A stretch of 64,000 nt of DNA, from contig NZ_CP031841.1 in NCBI RefSeq assembly GCF_003432385.1, forward strand, positions 2,829,579 through 2,893,578, read 5' to 3'. How positions within the stretch are numbered: position 1 is the stretch's first letter; each line of letters begins with the position of its first letter. Below are positions 12,301 to 20,789 of the stretch, in pieces. Under the pieces are notes generated by a model that had not been told where the DNA came from, did not search any database, and saw only the letters and a list, made by a program, of their open reading frames with translations. Made by a program: the position numbers and the translations under genes. The stretch comes from Breoghania sp. L-A4. GTDB lineage: Bacteria > Pseudomonadota > Alphaproteobacteria > Rhizobiales > Stappiaceae.

Positions 12301-15300
12301 CTCGCCCGCGCGCTATCAAAGATGTTTAACAAACAGATAGAAGCATCTGATCTTTATGATTATCCGAGCGTTTCAGAACTTGCCCGGCATCTCGACGGGA
12401 CCGCCGGTTCCTCAGCACCTGTAGCCGTCCTGCCGGCGCGCGTGCCCGAGCCCGTCATCGCCTCCCTGCCCGCCGCACGGGAGCCGCTTGAGGATCCGGT
12501 GGCGATCATCGGGCTCGCGGGCCGCTTTCCCGCCGCTGCAGACGCGGAGACCTTCTGGCAGAACCTGCTCGCCGGCGTCGACGCGGTCACCGAGATTCCG
12601 GCCGGCCGCTGGGCCGTGCCCTATGATCCCGATCCGCAGGCCGAAGGCGCATCGGTGTCGCGCTGGGGCGGGTTCATCGACGACGTCGCGGCGTTCGACG
12701 CCGCCTTCTTCGCCATCTCGCCGATGGAGGCCGAACAGATCGACCCGCAGCAGCGGCTGGCGCTGGAATGCGGCTGGCACGCGCTGGAGGATGCGGCAAT
12801 CGCACCGTCGGCCATGTCGGGCAAGACCTGCGGCATCTTCATGGGCGCGTCGGTCGGCGACTACGAGGCGCTGCTGGAACAGGCAGGCCACGACCGCTCG
12901 GCCGAGGCCTTCACGGGCCTGTCGCCGTCGATCCTCACCGCGCGGCTGGCCTATCTACTCAATCTTACGGGCCCCGCGGTGGCGCTGGAGACGGCCTGCT
13001 CTTCCTCGCTGGTGGCGTTGCACATGGCGCGGCGCGCGATCCTGGACGGGGATTGCGACATGGCGCTCGCGGGCGGCGTCAACCTGATGACCACCCCGCG
13101 CCTCACGGTGCGCTCCTCGCAGGCCGGCATGCTCAGCCCCACCGGCCGCTGCCGCCCGTTCTCGGATGCTGCCGACGGCATCGCCCTGTCGGAAGGCGTC
13201 GGCATGCTGGTGCTCAAGCGGCTGTCGACGGCCCGCCGTGACGGCGATCCCGTCCGCGCCATCCTGCGCGGCACCGGCGTCAACCAGGACGGGCGCACCA
13301 ACGGCATGACCGCGCCGAGCGCGAAGTCGCAGGCGGCGCTGATCAGCAAGATCCAGCGCGACAGCCACACCGATCCCGAGACCATCGGTTACCTCGAGAC
13401 GCACGGAACCGGAACCGATCTGGGAGACCCGATTGAATTCAAGGCCTTGCGAGACGTTTTTCATGATGTGAAAGAAGGCGCCTGCCTGCTTGGCTCGGCC
13501 AAGGCGTCCATCGGCCATGCCACGGTGGCGGCCGGCGTCGCGGGCACAATCGCCGCGATCCGCGCGCTGGAGACCGGCGACGCCCCGCCGCTGGTTCATT
13601 TCGAGAAAGCCAACCCGCGCGTCGATCTTGCAAACAGTCCCTTCAAGGTCGCGGCCACGCGGCAGCGCTGGGGCGATGACGGCATCCGCCGCGCGGCCGT
13701 AAGCTCCTTCGGTTTTTCGGGCACCAACGCCCATGCGATCCTCGAGCAGGCGGAAACGACGCCGCGCGATTTCGCTCCCGACGGGGTTATGACGCTGGTT
13801 GTCTCCGCCAAGACAGCCGAGGCGCTCTCCCGCAACGCCACGCGCCTCGCCGACTGGATGGAGCGCCACGACGCGCCGCTCGCCGACATCGCGCTGACGC
13901 TGCTTGAGGGGCGCGACCGGATGAACTGCCGGATGGCCGTGACCGGCAGCCGTGACGTGATCATCGAGGGCTTGCGCAACCCGCAGGCTCCGAAGCCCAC
14001 AGATGCCGCTGACCGCGCTTTGGCCGAAAAGCTGATCGCCGGGGAGACAGACACGCCGGATGCCTGGCGCGCCTGGGGCAGCGCCTGGGCCTCGGAAGAA
14101 GCTGAACGCCTTGATCTCGCGGCGCCCCTACACCGCCTCGGCGCCCGCCGCTGCGCGCTGCCCGGCTACGCCTTCGCCAGGACCCGCTTCTGGGTGCCGG
14201 ATGCGCGCTCCGCTGCCGCGCCGATGTCCCATGTGACGGAGCCGCATGAGGTGACGCTCGATCCGGACGCGCCCGTGCTGGCGGATCACCTGGTGCGCGG
14301 CAGGCCGGTGCTGCCGGGCACGGCGCTGCTGTCGCTCGCCTTCCAGGCTGCCGGCGACCATACCCTCGAAGCCCGAGATGTCGTCTGGACCGGCGCCTAT
14401 GACGACACATCTTCGCCCTTGAGCGTAACGTGCGGGGCCGATGGCGCCTTCACCGTGTCCTCCGGTGGCGCGCAGACTGCTGAGACCCATTGCACCGGCA
14501 CGCTGGTGCCCAAAACTCCCGCGCGCGTTCCGGCCGATGTCGAGGCCATCGCCGCGCGTTGCGAGACTGACCTCGATGTCGACGCCTTCTACAAGGCCTT
14601 CGCGGAGCACGGTCTCGAGCACAGGGGCGGATTCCGCCGCATCGGTTCGATCCGTCTTGGCTCCCGCGAGGCGCTGGTGACACTCGCTCCCGGCCCCACC
14701 TCGAGCTTCGGCGCGCCGGACCCCTTCATTCTCGACGCCGCGCTGCATGGCGTGGCCGCACTCGCCGACGACGGGCTCTATCTGCCGGTGCGGCTTGCCC
14801 GCTTCGCGGCGCACGCGCCGCTGGACACGGTCCGGCGCGTGCATCTCACGGAGTTGGGCGGCGATGGCGCTGAGCGCCGCTTCGACGCGCTGCTGCTCGA
14901 CGATAATGGCCGCGTGGTGGCGGAAGCCGAGGGCTTCACCGTTCGGCGGGTCGACGAGACGGCAAAAGCGGCGACGTCGAAGACGCTGCTGCTGCGGCCG
15001 GTCTGGCGGGCCTGCGATCTCGCGCCGGCCGGCCCCGCGCCGCTGGTGCTGCGCCAGGACGGCGGCATGACCTGGGACGAGGCGGGCGACTGGTCCGCCG
15101 TCGATGCGCACGAAGGCCGCCCGATCCTCGCCCTGCCCGACTGCACCGATCCGGCGGTGCTCTACGCCAGCCTGCGCGATCTGGCGCTGGCCCTCAGCGC
15201 CACGGGAAAACCGGCAAGACTCACGCTGGCGACGACCGCGCCCGAGGCCGCCCAGGCGATGGCCGGTTTCGCGCGCTCCTTCGCACAGGAGCAAACCCGT

Positions 15301-17388
15301 ATCAGCCTCCGCGCCGTGCTGGTCGATAACGCAACGCCACCCCAGGCCTTGCTCGATCTGGGACGCACTGTTCTCGACGAGCCGCTGCTGCGGCTGGATC
15401 CGGCAGGCGTCTGCACCGTCGAGCGCCACGAGGCGCTGGAGGCGGATGCGACACCGAAGCTCTCAGGCGCATGGCTGATTTCCGGTGGTGGCGGCGGGCT
15501 CGGCAAGGCGATCGCGGATCGTCTGGAAACACTCGGCGCAACGCCGATCCGCTTCGGCCGCACGCCATCCGAAGGCGTCCGCGCCGCCGATGTGACTGAC
15601 GCAAAAGCCATCAAGGCGCTCGCCGACGACGTTCGTCGTGCGCATGGACCGATCAATGGCATCGTGCATCTGGCCGGCACGCTGCGCGACGCGCGGCTGG
15701 CGGACAAGAAAAGCTCGGACTGGACCGCCGTGCTGGCGCCGAAGATCGGCGGGCTCGAAGCACTGCTCGACGCGCTGCGCGACGAGCCTCTGGAAAGCGT
15801 CGTGTGTTTCTCGTCGCTTGCCGCCGTCCAGGGACAGGCGGGCCAGACCGACTATGCCTTCGCCAACGGCTGGCTCAATGGTCTGTCGGCCGGCGACGCG
15901 CGCCTGAAGATCGTCGCATGGCCGTGGTGGGTGGACGGCGGCATGCAGTTGCCGGTGGAGGAGCGCGAGGCGGCCTTCCGCAGAAGCGGCATCGCTCCCT
16001 TGATGCTTGAGGACGGCCTTGCCGCCTTCGAGCATGCGCTGGCCGCGCCCGAGCTCCGGCTTGTGGTCGCCGGCGGCGATGCGGCGCGGATCACGGCGTG
16101 GTTCGACAAGCCCGTCGAGCGTGCAGCGGCGCAGACCGATGCTGCAGGCGACGCCACCGGAGCCCTGGACGAGGCGCAGGCGCTGCTGAGCAAGATCCTC
16201 GTGACCATGCTGAAGCTCGATCCGGAAACCGTGCGCGGCGACCGGCGGTTCGGCGAATACGGGCTTGAATCAATCACCCTGACCCGCTTCGCCAACCGCA
16301 TCAGCCGCCGGCTGGAGATCGACCTGGCGCCCGCCGTGCTGTTCGAGGAAGACACGCTCGAACGGCTCGCCAGCCGTCTCGTGCGCATCGAGGCGCGAGA
16401 CCGCTTCGCGAAATCCGCGCCCGCCAGACAATCGATTCCGGCCGCCGCGATCTCGGATGCGACCATCGCCGCTCCCACGTCGCCCGCCATCGAAGCCAGG
16501 CCAGTCCAAGACGCACCGACGCAACCGGACGCGCCCATCGCCATCATCGGCATGGCGGGCACCCTGCCCGGCGGCGCGGATCTCGACGGCTTCTGGGAAA
16601 TGCTGGAAGGCCGGCGCAGCGCGGTCACGGAAATCCCCGCCGAGCGCTGGGACTGGCGCGCGGCGGCGGCCGGGCTCGAGGCACAGGGGCTCGACGGCAA
16701 CCGGCTGCGCTGGGGCGCCTTCATCGACGGCATCGACCAGTTCGACCCGGCCTTCTTCGGCATCTCGCCGCGCGAGGCGGAACTGATGGACCCGCAGCAG
16801 CGGCTGTTTCTGGAAACCGTGTGGCACGCCATCGAGAACGCCGGGCTGGATCCGGCGGCGCTTGCGGGTTCCGACACCGGCCTCTTCGCCGGCGTGTCGA
16901 CGGCGGACTATCTCGATCTGATGCTGCGCAACGGCACCGACATCGAGGCGCATGCCGCAACCGGCATGTCCCACTGCGTGCTGCCCAATCGGGTGTCGTA
17001 CCTTCTCGACCTGCACGGCCCGTCGGAAGCCATCGACACGGCGTGTTCCTCGTCGCTGGTGGCGCTGGCGCGCGGCGTCGAGGCCATCCGCCGCGGCGAC
17101 TGCAAGATGGCGATCGCCGGCGGGGTCAACGCGCTGCTGGCGCCGACGCTGTATCAGGCCTTCGGCCGCGCCGGCATGCTCAGCCCGTCGGGCGCCTGCC
17201 GCAGCTTCGATGACGGGGCCGACGGCTACGTGCGCGGCGAAGGCGTCGGCGCGGTGCTGCTCAAGCGGCTGGATCAGGCGCTGGCCGACGGCGATCCTGT
17301 CCACGGCGTCATCCGCGCGGTCTGCGTGCGCCACGGCGGCCGCGCCAGCTCGCTCACCGCCCCGATCCCAATTCCCAGGCCGCTCTGA
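9232..17388 (+). CDS. trans-AT PKS gene A, segment 5: modules 3-4 and part of 5, with embedded ECH2 and tandem ACPs
   Basis: The longest intact piece (about 2,700 codons). It holds the rest of KS3 (Cys in DTMCSSAL, His in GHGTGTSL and SQIGHLEA). An ACP-like insert follows (about 10260-10470) whose Ser position is Ala (LGVDAHAL). Then comes an embedded crotonase domain (about 10955-11690) with AHGGGMLLGLYAD and YGFSPGMGATLILP, the pattern of decarboxylating ECH2 (PksI-like). Two ACPs in tandem (about 11805-12400) each have QGLDSIG. Module 4 has KS4 (12490-13750, ETACSSSL), DH4 (14225-14960, intact HLVRGRPVLPG and LDAALHG), KR4 (15465-15990, GGGGGLG, CFSSLAA, TDYAFAN) and ACP4 (YGLESITL). KS5 starts at 16530 and is broken at about 17364-17366, where an extra A restores TAPNPNSQ. 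Module 3 is predicted to install a beta-branch. Confidence 0.94.
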   Translation, partial: GQYEMLAAGVTEGAVPSSSFAEIANRVSHAFGLTGPSLAVDTMCSSALTALHLACDALRRGDCTLALAGGVNLSLRPEKYRQLIEGSFLSSDGRCRSYGEGGDGYVPGEGCGVVVLKPLDAALADGDPIRAVIRATAINHGGRARGFTVPNPDAQAAVIAQALERAGLAPRDIDMIEGHGTGTSLGDPIEITALARVFTSDQAPKSGWPIGSVKSQIGHLEAAAGMAGLAKLVLQLEHQRLYPSLHAETLNGNVDWASVPFAVQRTADAWAAPDGRPRRAVLSSFGAGGSNAHLVIEEAPAPAFQDKQASGPVLIPLSARTPEALQDQCAALLRWLDAARETASPNILPLLARVLAVDARDLSETDALEDLGVDAHALDRFASAVAGGTGVTLTPSALASARTVGDLAALAGTGAAVPLMALARTLALGRLEQSERLAIVARSDAELRAALRAMIDGTSLPDGAHRNRASEGTDAEAATREAGAALKNRDLAALAVAWAQGATVDWPTLLGSGARLHLPPTVLQRRAYWYTRPEGATAMTPAPAIAAQPAPAIADTSAKEAALLETWRSRAADYAGDAVLLDVSSGIAVITLNQPESHNMLDDELALGLTRALDAVAADETARVVVLRSSASVFSLGGTPQQLLGIADGTKSFTDTPVFYRGLLDCPLPVISAMAGRAHGGGMLLGLYADMPVLGCEAPYAAVFTDYGFSPGMGATLILPHRLGPALSHEMMYSASPMTGAALAARGVDLAVHPQADVERAAMRLAASLATKPRETLMAMKRTFAAPLLAALPLAVAREEAMHARTFALPQVRNGLARRFGAPAPSIVPPPAPTRPVTPAAVGPIRLRPVEAPGETDDALATIREMLATLLMMESADVAPDRALTDQGLDSIGAVELTRQINAEFGTTYAVTDLYDHPTPLALARLVGTNGGPVAKLRIPARADGPIVLRLVAGFAGNGSITANPQPAAAQTSSDPAPVALVSQSAISAIAELAADALQMQPGELDHHRSLADQGLDSIGLIELARALSKMFNKQIEASDLYDYPSVSELARHLDGTAGSSAPVAVLPARVPEPVIASLPAAREPLEDPVAIIGLAGRFPAAADAETFWQNLLAGVDAVTEIPAGRWAVPYDPDPQAEGASVSRWGGFIDDVAAFDAAFFAISPMEAEQIDPQQRLALECGWHALEDAAIAPSAMSGKTCGIFMGASVGDYEALLEQAGHDRSAEAFTGLSPSILTARLAYLLNLTGPAVALETACSSSLVALHMARRAILDGDCDMALAGGVNLMTTPRLTVRSSQAGMLSPTGRCRPFSDAADGIALSEGVGMLVLKRLSTARRDGDPVRAILRGTGVNQDGRTNGMTAPSAKSQAALISKIQRDSHTDPETIGYLETHGTGTDLGDPIEFKALRDVFHDVKEGACLLGSAKASIGHATVAAGVAGTIAAIRALETGDAPPLVHFEKANPRVDLANSPFKVAATRQRWGDDGIRRAAVSSFGFSGTNAHAILEQAETTPRDFAPDGVMTLVVSAKTAEALSRNATRLADWMERHDAPLADIALTLLEGRDRMNCRMAVTGSRDVIIEGLRNPQAPKPTDAADRALAEKLIAGETDTPDAWRAWGSAWASEEAERLDLAAPLHRLGARRCALPGYAFARTRFWVPDARSAAAPMSHVTEPHEVTLDPDAPVLADHLVRGRPVLPGTALLSLAFQAAGDHTLEARDVVWTGAYDDTSSPLSVTCGADGAFTVSSGGAQTAETHCTGTLVPKTPARVPADVEAIAARCETDLDVDAFYKAFAEHGLEHRGGFRRIGSIRLGSREALVTLAPGPTSSFGAPDPFILDAALHGVAALADDGLYLPVRLARFAAHAPLDTVRRVHLTELGGDGAERRFDALLLDDNGRVVAEAEGFTVRRVDETAKAATSKTLLLRPVWRACDLAPAGPAPLVLRQDGGMTWDEAGDWSAVDAHEGRPILALPDCTDPAVLYASLRDLALALSATGKPARLTLATTAPEAAQAMAGFARSFAQEQTRISLRAVLVDNATPPQALLDLGRTVLDEPLLRLDPAGVCTVERHEALEADATPKLSGAWLISGGGGGLGKAIADRLETLGATPIRFGRTPSEGVRAADVTDAKAIKALADDVRRAHGPINGIVHLAGTLRDARLADKKSSDWTAVLAPKIGGLEALLDALRDEPLESVVCFSSLAAVQGQAGQTDYAFANGWLNGLSAGDARLKIVAWPWWVDGGMQLPVEEREAAFRRSGIAPLMLEDGLAAFEHALAAPELRLVVAGGDAARITAWFDKPVERAAAQTDAAGDATGALDEAQALLSKILVTMLKLDPETVRGDRRFGEYGLESITLTRFANRISRRLEIDLAPAVLFEEDTLERLASRLVRIEARDRFAKSAPARQSIPAAAISDATIAAPTSPAIEARPVQDAPTQPDAPIAIIGMAGTLPGGADLDGFWEMLEGRRSAVTEIPAERWDWRAAAAGLEAQGLDGNRLRWGAFIDGIDQFDPAFFGISPREAELMDPQQRLFLETVWHAIENAGLDPAALAGSDTGLFAGVSTADYLDLMLRNGTDIEAHAATGMSHCVLPNRVSYLLDLHGPSEAIDTACSSSLVALARGVEAIRRGDCKMAIAGGVNALLAPTLYQAFGRAGMLSPSGACRSFDDGADGYVRGEGVGAVLLKRLDQALADGDPVHGVIRAVCVRHGGRASSLTAPIPIPRPL

Positions 17389-20300
17389 TCTCGGAGACGC
17401 TCGCCAAGGCCGGGGCCACCGCCTCGGATCTCTCCTATGTGGAGACCCACGGCACCGGCACGCCGCTGGGCGATCCGGTCGAGATCGCCGGCCTCACCCA
17501 GGCCTTCGGCGACGGCGCGCGCGAGACACCCTGCTATCTCGGCTCGGTGAAGTCCAACATCGGCCACCTGGAAGCCGCGGCCGGCGTCGCCGGGCTGATC
17601 AAGCTGCTGCTGGCCCTGCGCCACAAGCGCCTGCCCGGCCACCCGACGCTGACAACCCTGAACAGGCAGATCCGCGTCGGCGACCGCTTCGAGGTTCTCA
17701 CCGACACCATCGACTGGCCCGCGCCGAAGAGCGGCCGCCGGCTCGCCGGGCTGTCGTCCTTCGGCTTCGGCGGCGCCAACGTGCATGCGGTGATTGAAGA
17801 GGCGCCGGAGCGCGAGGCGGCGGTCCGCGCCGCCCGGCCCTTGAGCGTCTTCAACAGGACGCGCTTCTGGGCGGAGGCGGCGCATCTGCCGGATGCACTA
17901 CGGACGCAGGCGTTGCCTGCCGCCGCCACCCCTTCGGATCGCCAACCCGCTAATCTCACCGGCATGCTGTTTGAAACCACATGGCGCCCGGCGACCCCGG
18001 AGATCGCGCCAGCAACCGGTGCGGCGCTAATCCTTGACGCGGGCGGACGCAGCGCGGCGGCGCTTGGCGACAGGCTTGGCGCGCGCATCATCACAGCGTC
18101 GGATCTCACCGGTACGGCAACCGACCGCGCGCTCATCGGCGAGGCGCCGGCCTTCGTCCTGTTCGTCGCGGACGCCCGGTCGTTTGCCGCACGCGCGCCC
18201 GATGCCGTGGTCGCCGCCCGCGAACAGGGACCTCTGGCGCTGGTACGCCTCGTGCGGGCGCTGCATAGGGCCGACAGCCTGCACCTTGGCGTGCTGACGA
18301 GCGGCGGCACCGCACCGACCGGCGAGGACAGCCCCACGGCTGCGGCGCTGATCGCCCTGACCCGCACGATCGCCCACGAATATCCGCGCTGGAGCGTCTC
18401 GGCGATCGACATCGACCGGAAAACACCGGTCCGGGCCGTGACGCAAACGGTGCTGCCGGCACTGCTGTCCCCCGGCGGCGACGTGCTGGCGCATGCGCAC
18501 GGCAGCTTCTTCGCGCGCTCGTTAACGCCCGTTGATGCCGGAGAGGCGGCCTCGCCGTTCAACGCGAAGGGCGCGGTCCATGTGATCATCGGCGGCCGCG
18601 GCGGCATCGGTGGCGCCCTGGCGCTGGATCTCGCCCGGCGCGGCAAGGCGCGGCTGGCGCTGATCGGCCGCTGCGCCGCGGAGAACGACACCGAGACGCT
18701 TCTGGGCGAAATCCGCGCCGCCGGCGGCGAGGCGCTCTACGTCCGCGCCGACGCCACGGACGCCGAAGCTCTGGAACAGGCGCTGTCCGAGGTGGTCGCG
18801 CGCTGGGGCGGCATCGACACCATCGTCAATGCGGCCATGGTGCTCGACAATCATCGGCTCAATGAGATGAGCGACGCCGCCTTCCGGTCGGCGTATGACG
18901 CCAAGGCGCAGATCGCCAGCGCGCTGGAGCAGGCAATGACGGCGCAGGGCCTGAACTGCACGGTCGTCCACATGTCCTCGGTGCAGAGCCTCGCCGGCAA
19001 TCCCGGCCAGGGCAATTACGCCGCCGGCTGCGGCTTCCTCGATTGCTGGGCCGCAGGATCTCCCATCCCCACAAAGCTGATCTCCTGGGGCTATTGGGGG
19101 GAAATTGGCGCGGTTTCGGGCGAAGCGTGGGCAAAGGCCATGGCCGTCCAGGGCATCGGCTCGATCCGCCTCGACGAGGGTCTGGCGGCGCTGGATGCGC
19201 TGCTGTCCGGCGAGCACGGCACCCTGACACTCGCCAAGGGTACGCCGGAGGCGCTCGCCAAACTCGGAATCGGAGGCACCTCGGTCGTCACCGACGACAT
19301 GCCGGCGATCGCCGCCACCGACCCGATGCAGCACGCCCTGCCGCTGCTGGAGCAGGCGACGGCCGCGAAAACCCGCGCCGTGCTGCTCACCGCCGCCGGT
19401 GCCGATGCGCCCGCTTTCGATCAGACGGACGCCTGGGCCGCGCGGCTTTCGGTGACGCCGGCCAACCGCCGCCTGCTGGAGGCGCTGCTGTCGGTCGCCA
19501 CGCAGGCGGATGCCTCCGATTCCGCCGATCTCGATGCCTTGAAGCGCGCTCATCCGGTGGTCGGCGCCCATGTGACGCTGTTGAGGCGCGTCTTCGACGC
19601 CCTGCCTGATCTGCTGGCCGGCCGCATCGACGGACCCTCGGTGATCCTGCCCGACGGCACGCTGGATCTGGTGGAGCCGATCTACACCGGCAATCCGATG
19701 GTCGATGCGGCCAACGCGCAAATGGCCAAGATTATCTCAAGGATCGCCAATGACGGCGACGCGGGCGCGGTGCTGGAGATCGGCGCAGGCACGGGCGCCA
19801 CGAGCCGCTTCATTCTCAACGCCCTGGCGCAGACCGACCACCCGGCGGAATACTGGTACACGGACGTCTCGCCGGTGTTCACCCGGCACGGCTGGCGGCT
19901 GCTCGCCGGCAACTATCCGCGCGCCCGCTTCGAGCCGCTGGACATCGAGGCGGATCCGCTGGCGCAAGGGTTTGAGGCGGGCGGCTACGACGTGGTGCTG
20001 GCGTCGAACGTGCTGCACGCCACCGCCGACATCAGCACGACGCTGAAACACATCGCGATGCTGCTGAAACCCGGCGGCCGGCTGCTGCTCGGCGAACTCA
20101 CTCAGGTGCTACACGTCAACACGGTGATCTTCGGCCTGCTGCCAGGCTGGTGGAACGCCAGCGACGGCCGCCGCCTGCCGCATGCGCCGCTGCTGTCGCT
20201 CGACGAATGGCACAAGGCGCTCGGCGAGGCAGGCTTTGCCGTCGATCCGGTCTGGCAGGACGCCTTCGGCCTGTCGGTGATCTGCGCCACGCTTCGCAAG

Positions 20301-20789
20301 CGCAGCGGCAGCGTCGACATCCGCTACAGCCAGCCCGTGGATCGCGAACCCGCAAAGCCCGCAGCGGCCGCCTCCGGCCCGCTGGCCACGGAAATCGCCC
20401 GCCATCTGGCCGAGGTGCTGCGGCTCGACGCCGGGACAATCGACGCCGACGCGCCCTTCATCGATCTGGGGCTGGATTCCATTCTCGCGGGCGAACTGGC
20501 GCGAAAACTCTCCGACGCGCTGGCGCTCGACATCAAGCCAACAGAGTTCTTCAATCATCCGACGGTTGCCCGGCTGGCCCGCAATCTCGCACAGCGCGGC
20601 GCGGCAGCCGATAAGCCCGCCGAACCGCAAGCAACAAGCACAGACGACGACGCCTTACTGCTTGATCTTCTCGGCGATCTGGAGAGCGGAAAATCCGACG
20701 CCGAGACGGTCCGCAAGGCACTCCAGGACGGTCCGGGTGGCACGCCGCAACCGGGTACGCCGAACAGCCGCGAGGACCGGCATGGTTGA
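17367..20789 (+). CDS. trans-AT PKS gene A, segment 6: module 5 KS (rest), KR, C-methyltransferase, ACP
   Basis: This holds the end of KS5 (THGTGTPL, SNIGHLEA, FGFGGANVHAV). KR5 (about 18565-19110) has GGRGGIG and Ser in HMSSVQS, but GNYAAGC where most KRs have YxxxN, so the catalytic Asn position is Cys; this variant is familiar from KRs beside methyltransferases. A C-methyltransferase follows (about 19340-20330), with the SAM-binding VLEIGAGTGATS and ASNVLHAT. ACP5 (about 20385-20600) has its Ser in LGLDSIL. The protein ends with a short acidic tail (LLLDLLGDLESGKSDAE) like C-termini that mediate subunit docking. This stop at 20787-20789 is a true gene end: the next gene's ATG at 20782 overlaps it by 8 nt. 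Module 5 predicts an alpha-methyl, beta-hydroxy unit. Confidence 0.93.
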   Translation, partial: PNSQAALISETLAKAGATASDLSYVETHGTGTPLGDPVEIAGLTQAFGDGARETPCYLGSVKSNIGHLEAAAGVAGLIKLLLALRHKRLPGHPTLTTLNRQIRVGDRFEVLTDTIDWPAPKSGRRLAGLSSFGFGGANVHAVIEEAPEREAAVRAARPLSVFNRTRFWAEAAHLPDALRTQALPAAATPSDRQPANLTGMLFETTWRPATPEIAPATGAALILDAGGRSAAALGDRLGARIITASDLTGTATDRALIGEAPAFVLFVADARSFAARAPDAVVAAREQGPLALVRLVRALHRADSLHLGVLTSGGTAPTGEDSPTAAALIALTRTIAHEYPRWSVSAIDIDRKTPVRAVTQTVLPALLSPGGDVLAHAHGSFFARSLTPVDAGEAASPFNAKGAVHVIIGGRGGIGGALALDLARRGKARLALIGRCAAENDTETLLGEIRAAGGEALYVRADATDAEALEQALSEVVARWGGIDTIVNAAMVLDNHRLNEMSDAAFRSAYDAKAQIASALEQAMTAQGLNCTVVHMSSVQSLAGNPGQGNYAAGCGFLDCWAAGSPIPTKLISWGYWGEIGAVSGEAWAKAMAVQGIGSIRLDEGLAALDALLSGEHGTLTLAKGTPEALAKLGIGGTSVVTDDMPAIAATDPMQHALPLLEQATAAKTRAVLLTAAGADAPAFDQTDAWAARLSVTPANRRLLEALLSVATQADASDSADLDALKRAHPVVGAHVTLLRRVFDALPDLLAGRIDGPSVILPDGTLDLVEPIYTGNPMVDAANAQMAKIISRIANDGDAGAVLEIGAGTGATSRFILNALAQTDHPAEYWYTDVSPVFTRHGWRLLAGNYPRARFEPLDIEADPLAQGFEAGGYDVVLASNVLHATADISTTLKHIAMLLKPGGRLLLGELTQVLHVNTVIFGLLPGWWNASDGRRLPHAPLLSLDEWHKALGEAGFAVDPVWQDAFGLSVICATLRKRSGSVDIRYSQPVDREPAKPAAAASGPLATEIARHLAEVLRLDAGTIDADAPFIDLGLDSILAGELARKLSDALALDIKPTEFFNHPTVARLARNLAQRGAAADKPAEPQATSTDDDALLLDLLGDLESGKSDAETVRKALQDGPGGTPQPGTPNSREDRHG

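Noticed and set aside
20782-20789. Break between genes A and B as another base error
   Set aside because: Here the stop and the next ATG overlap cleanly after an ACP and an acidic docking-like tail, and the next KS starts after a plausible N-terminus. It is a true gene boundary.
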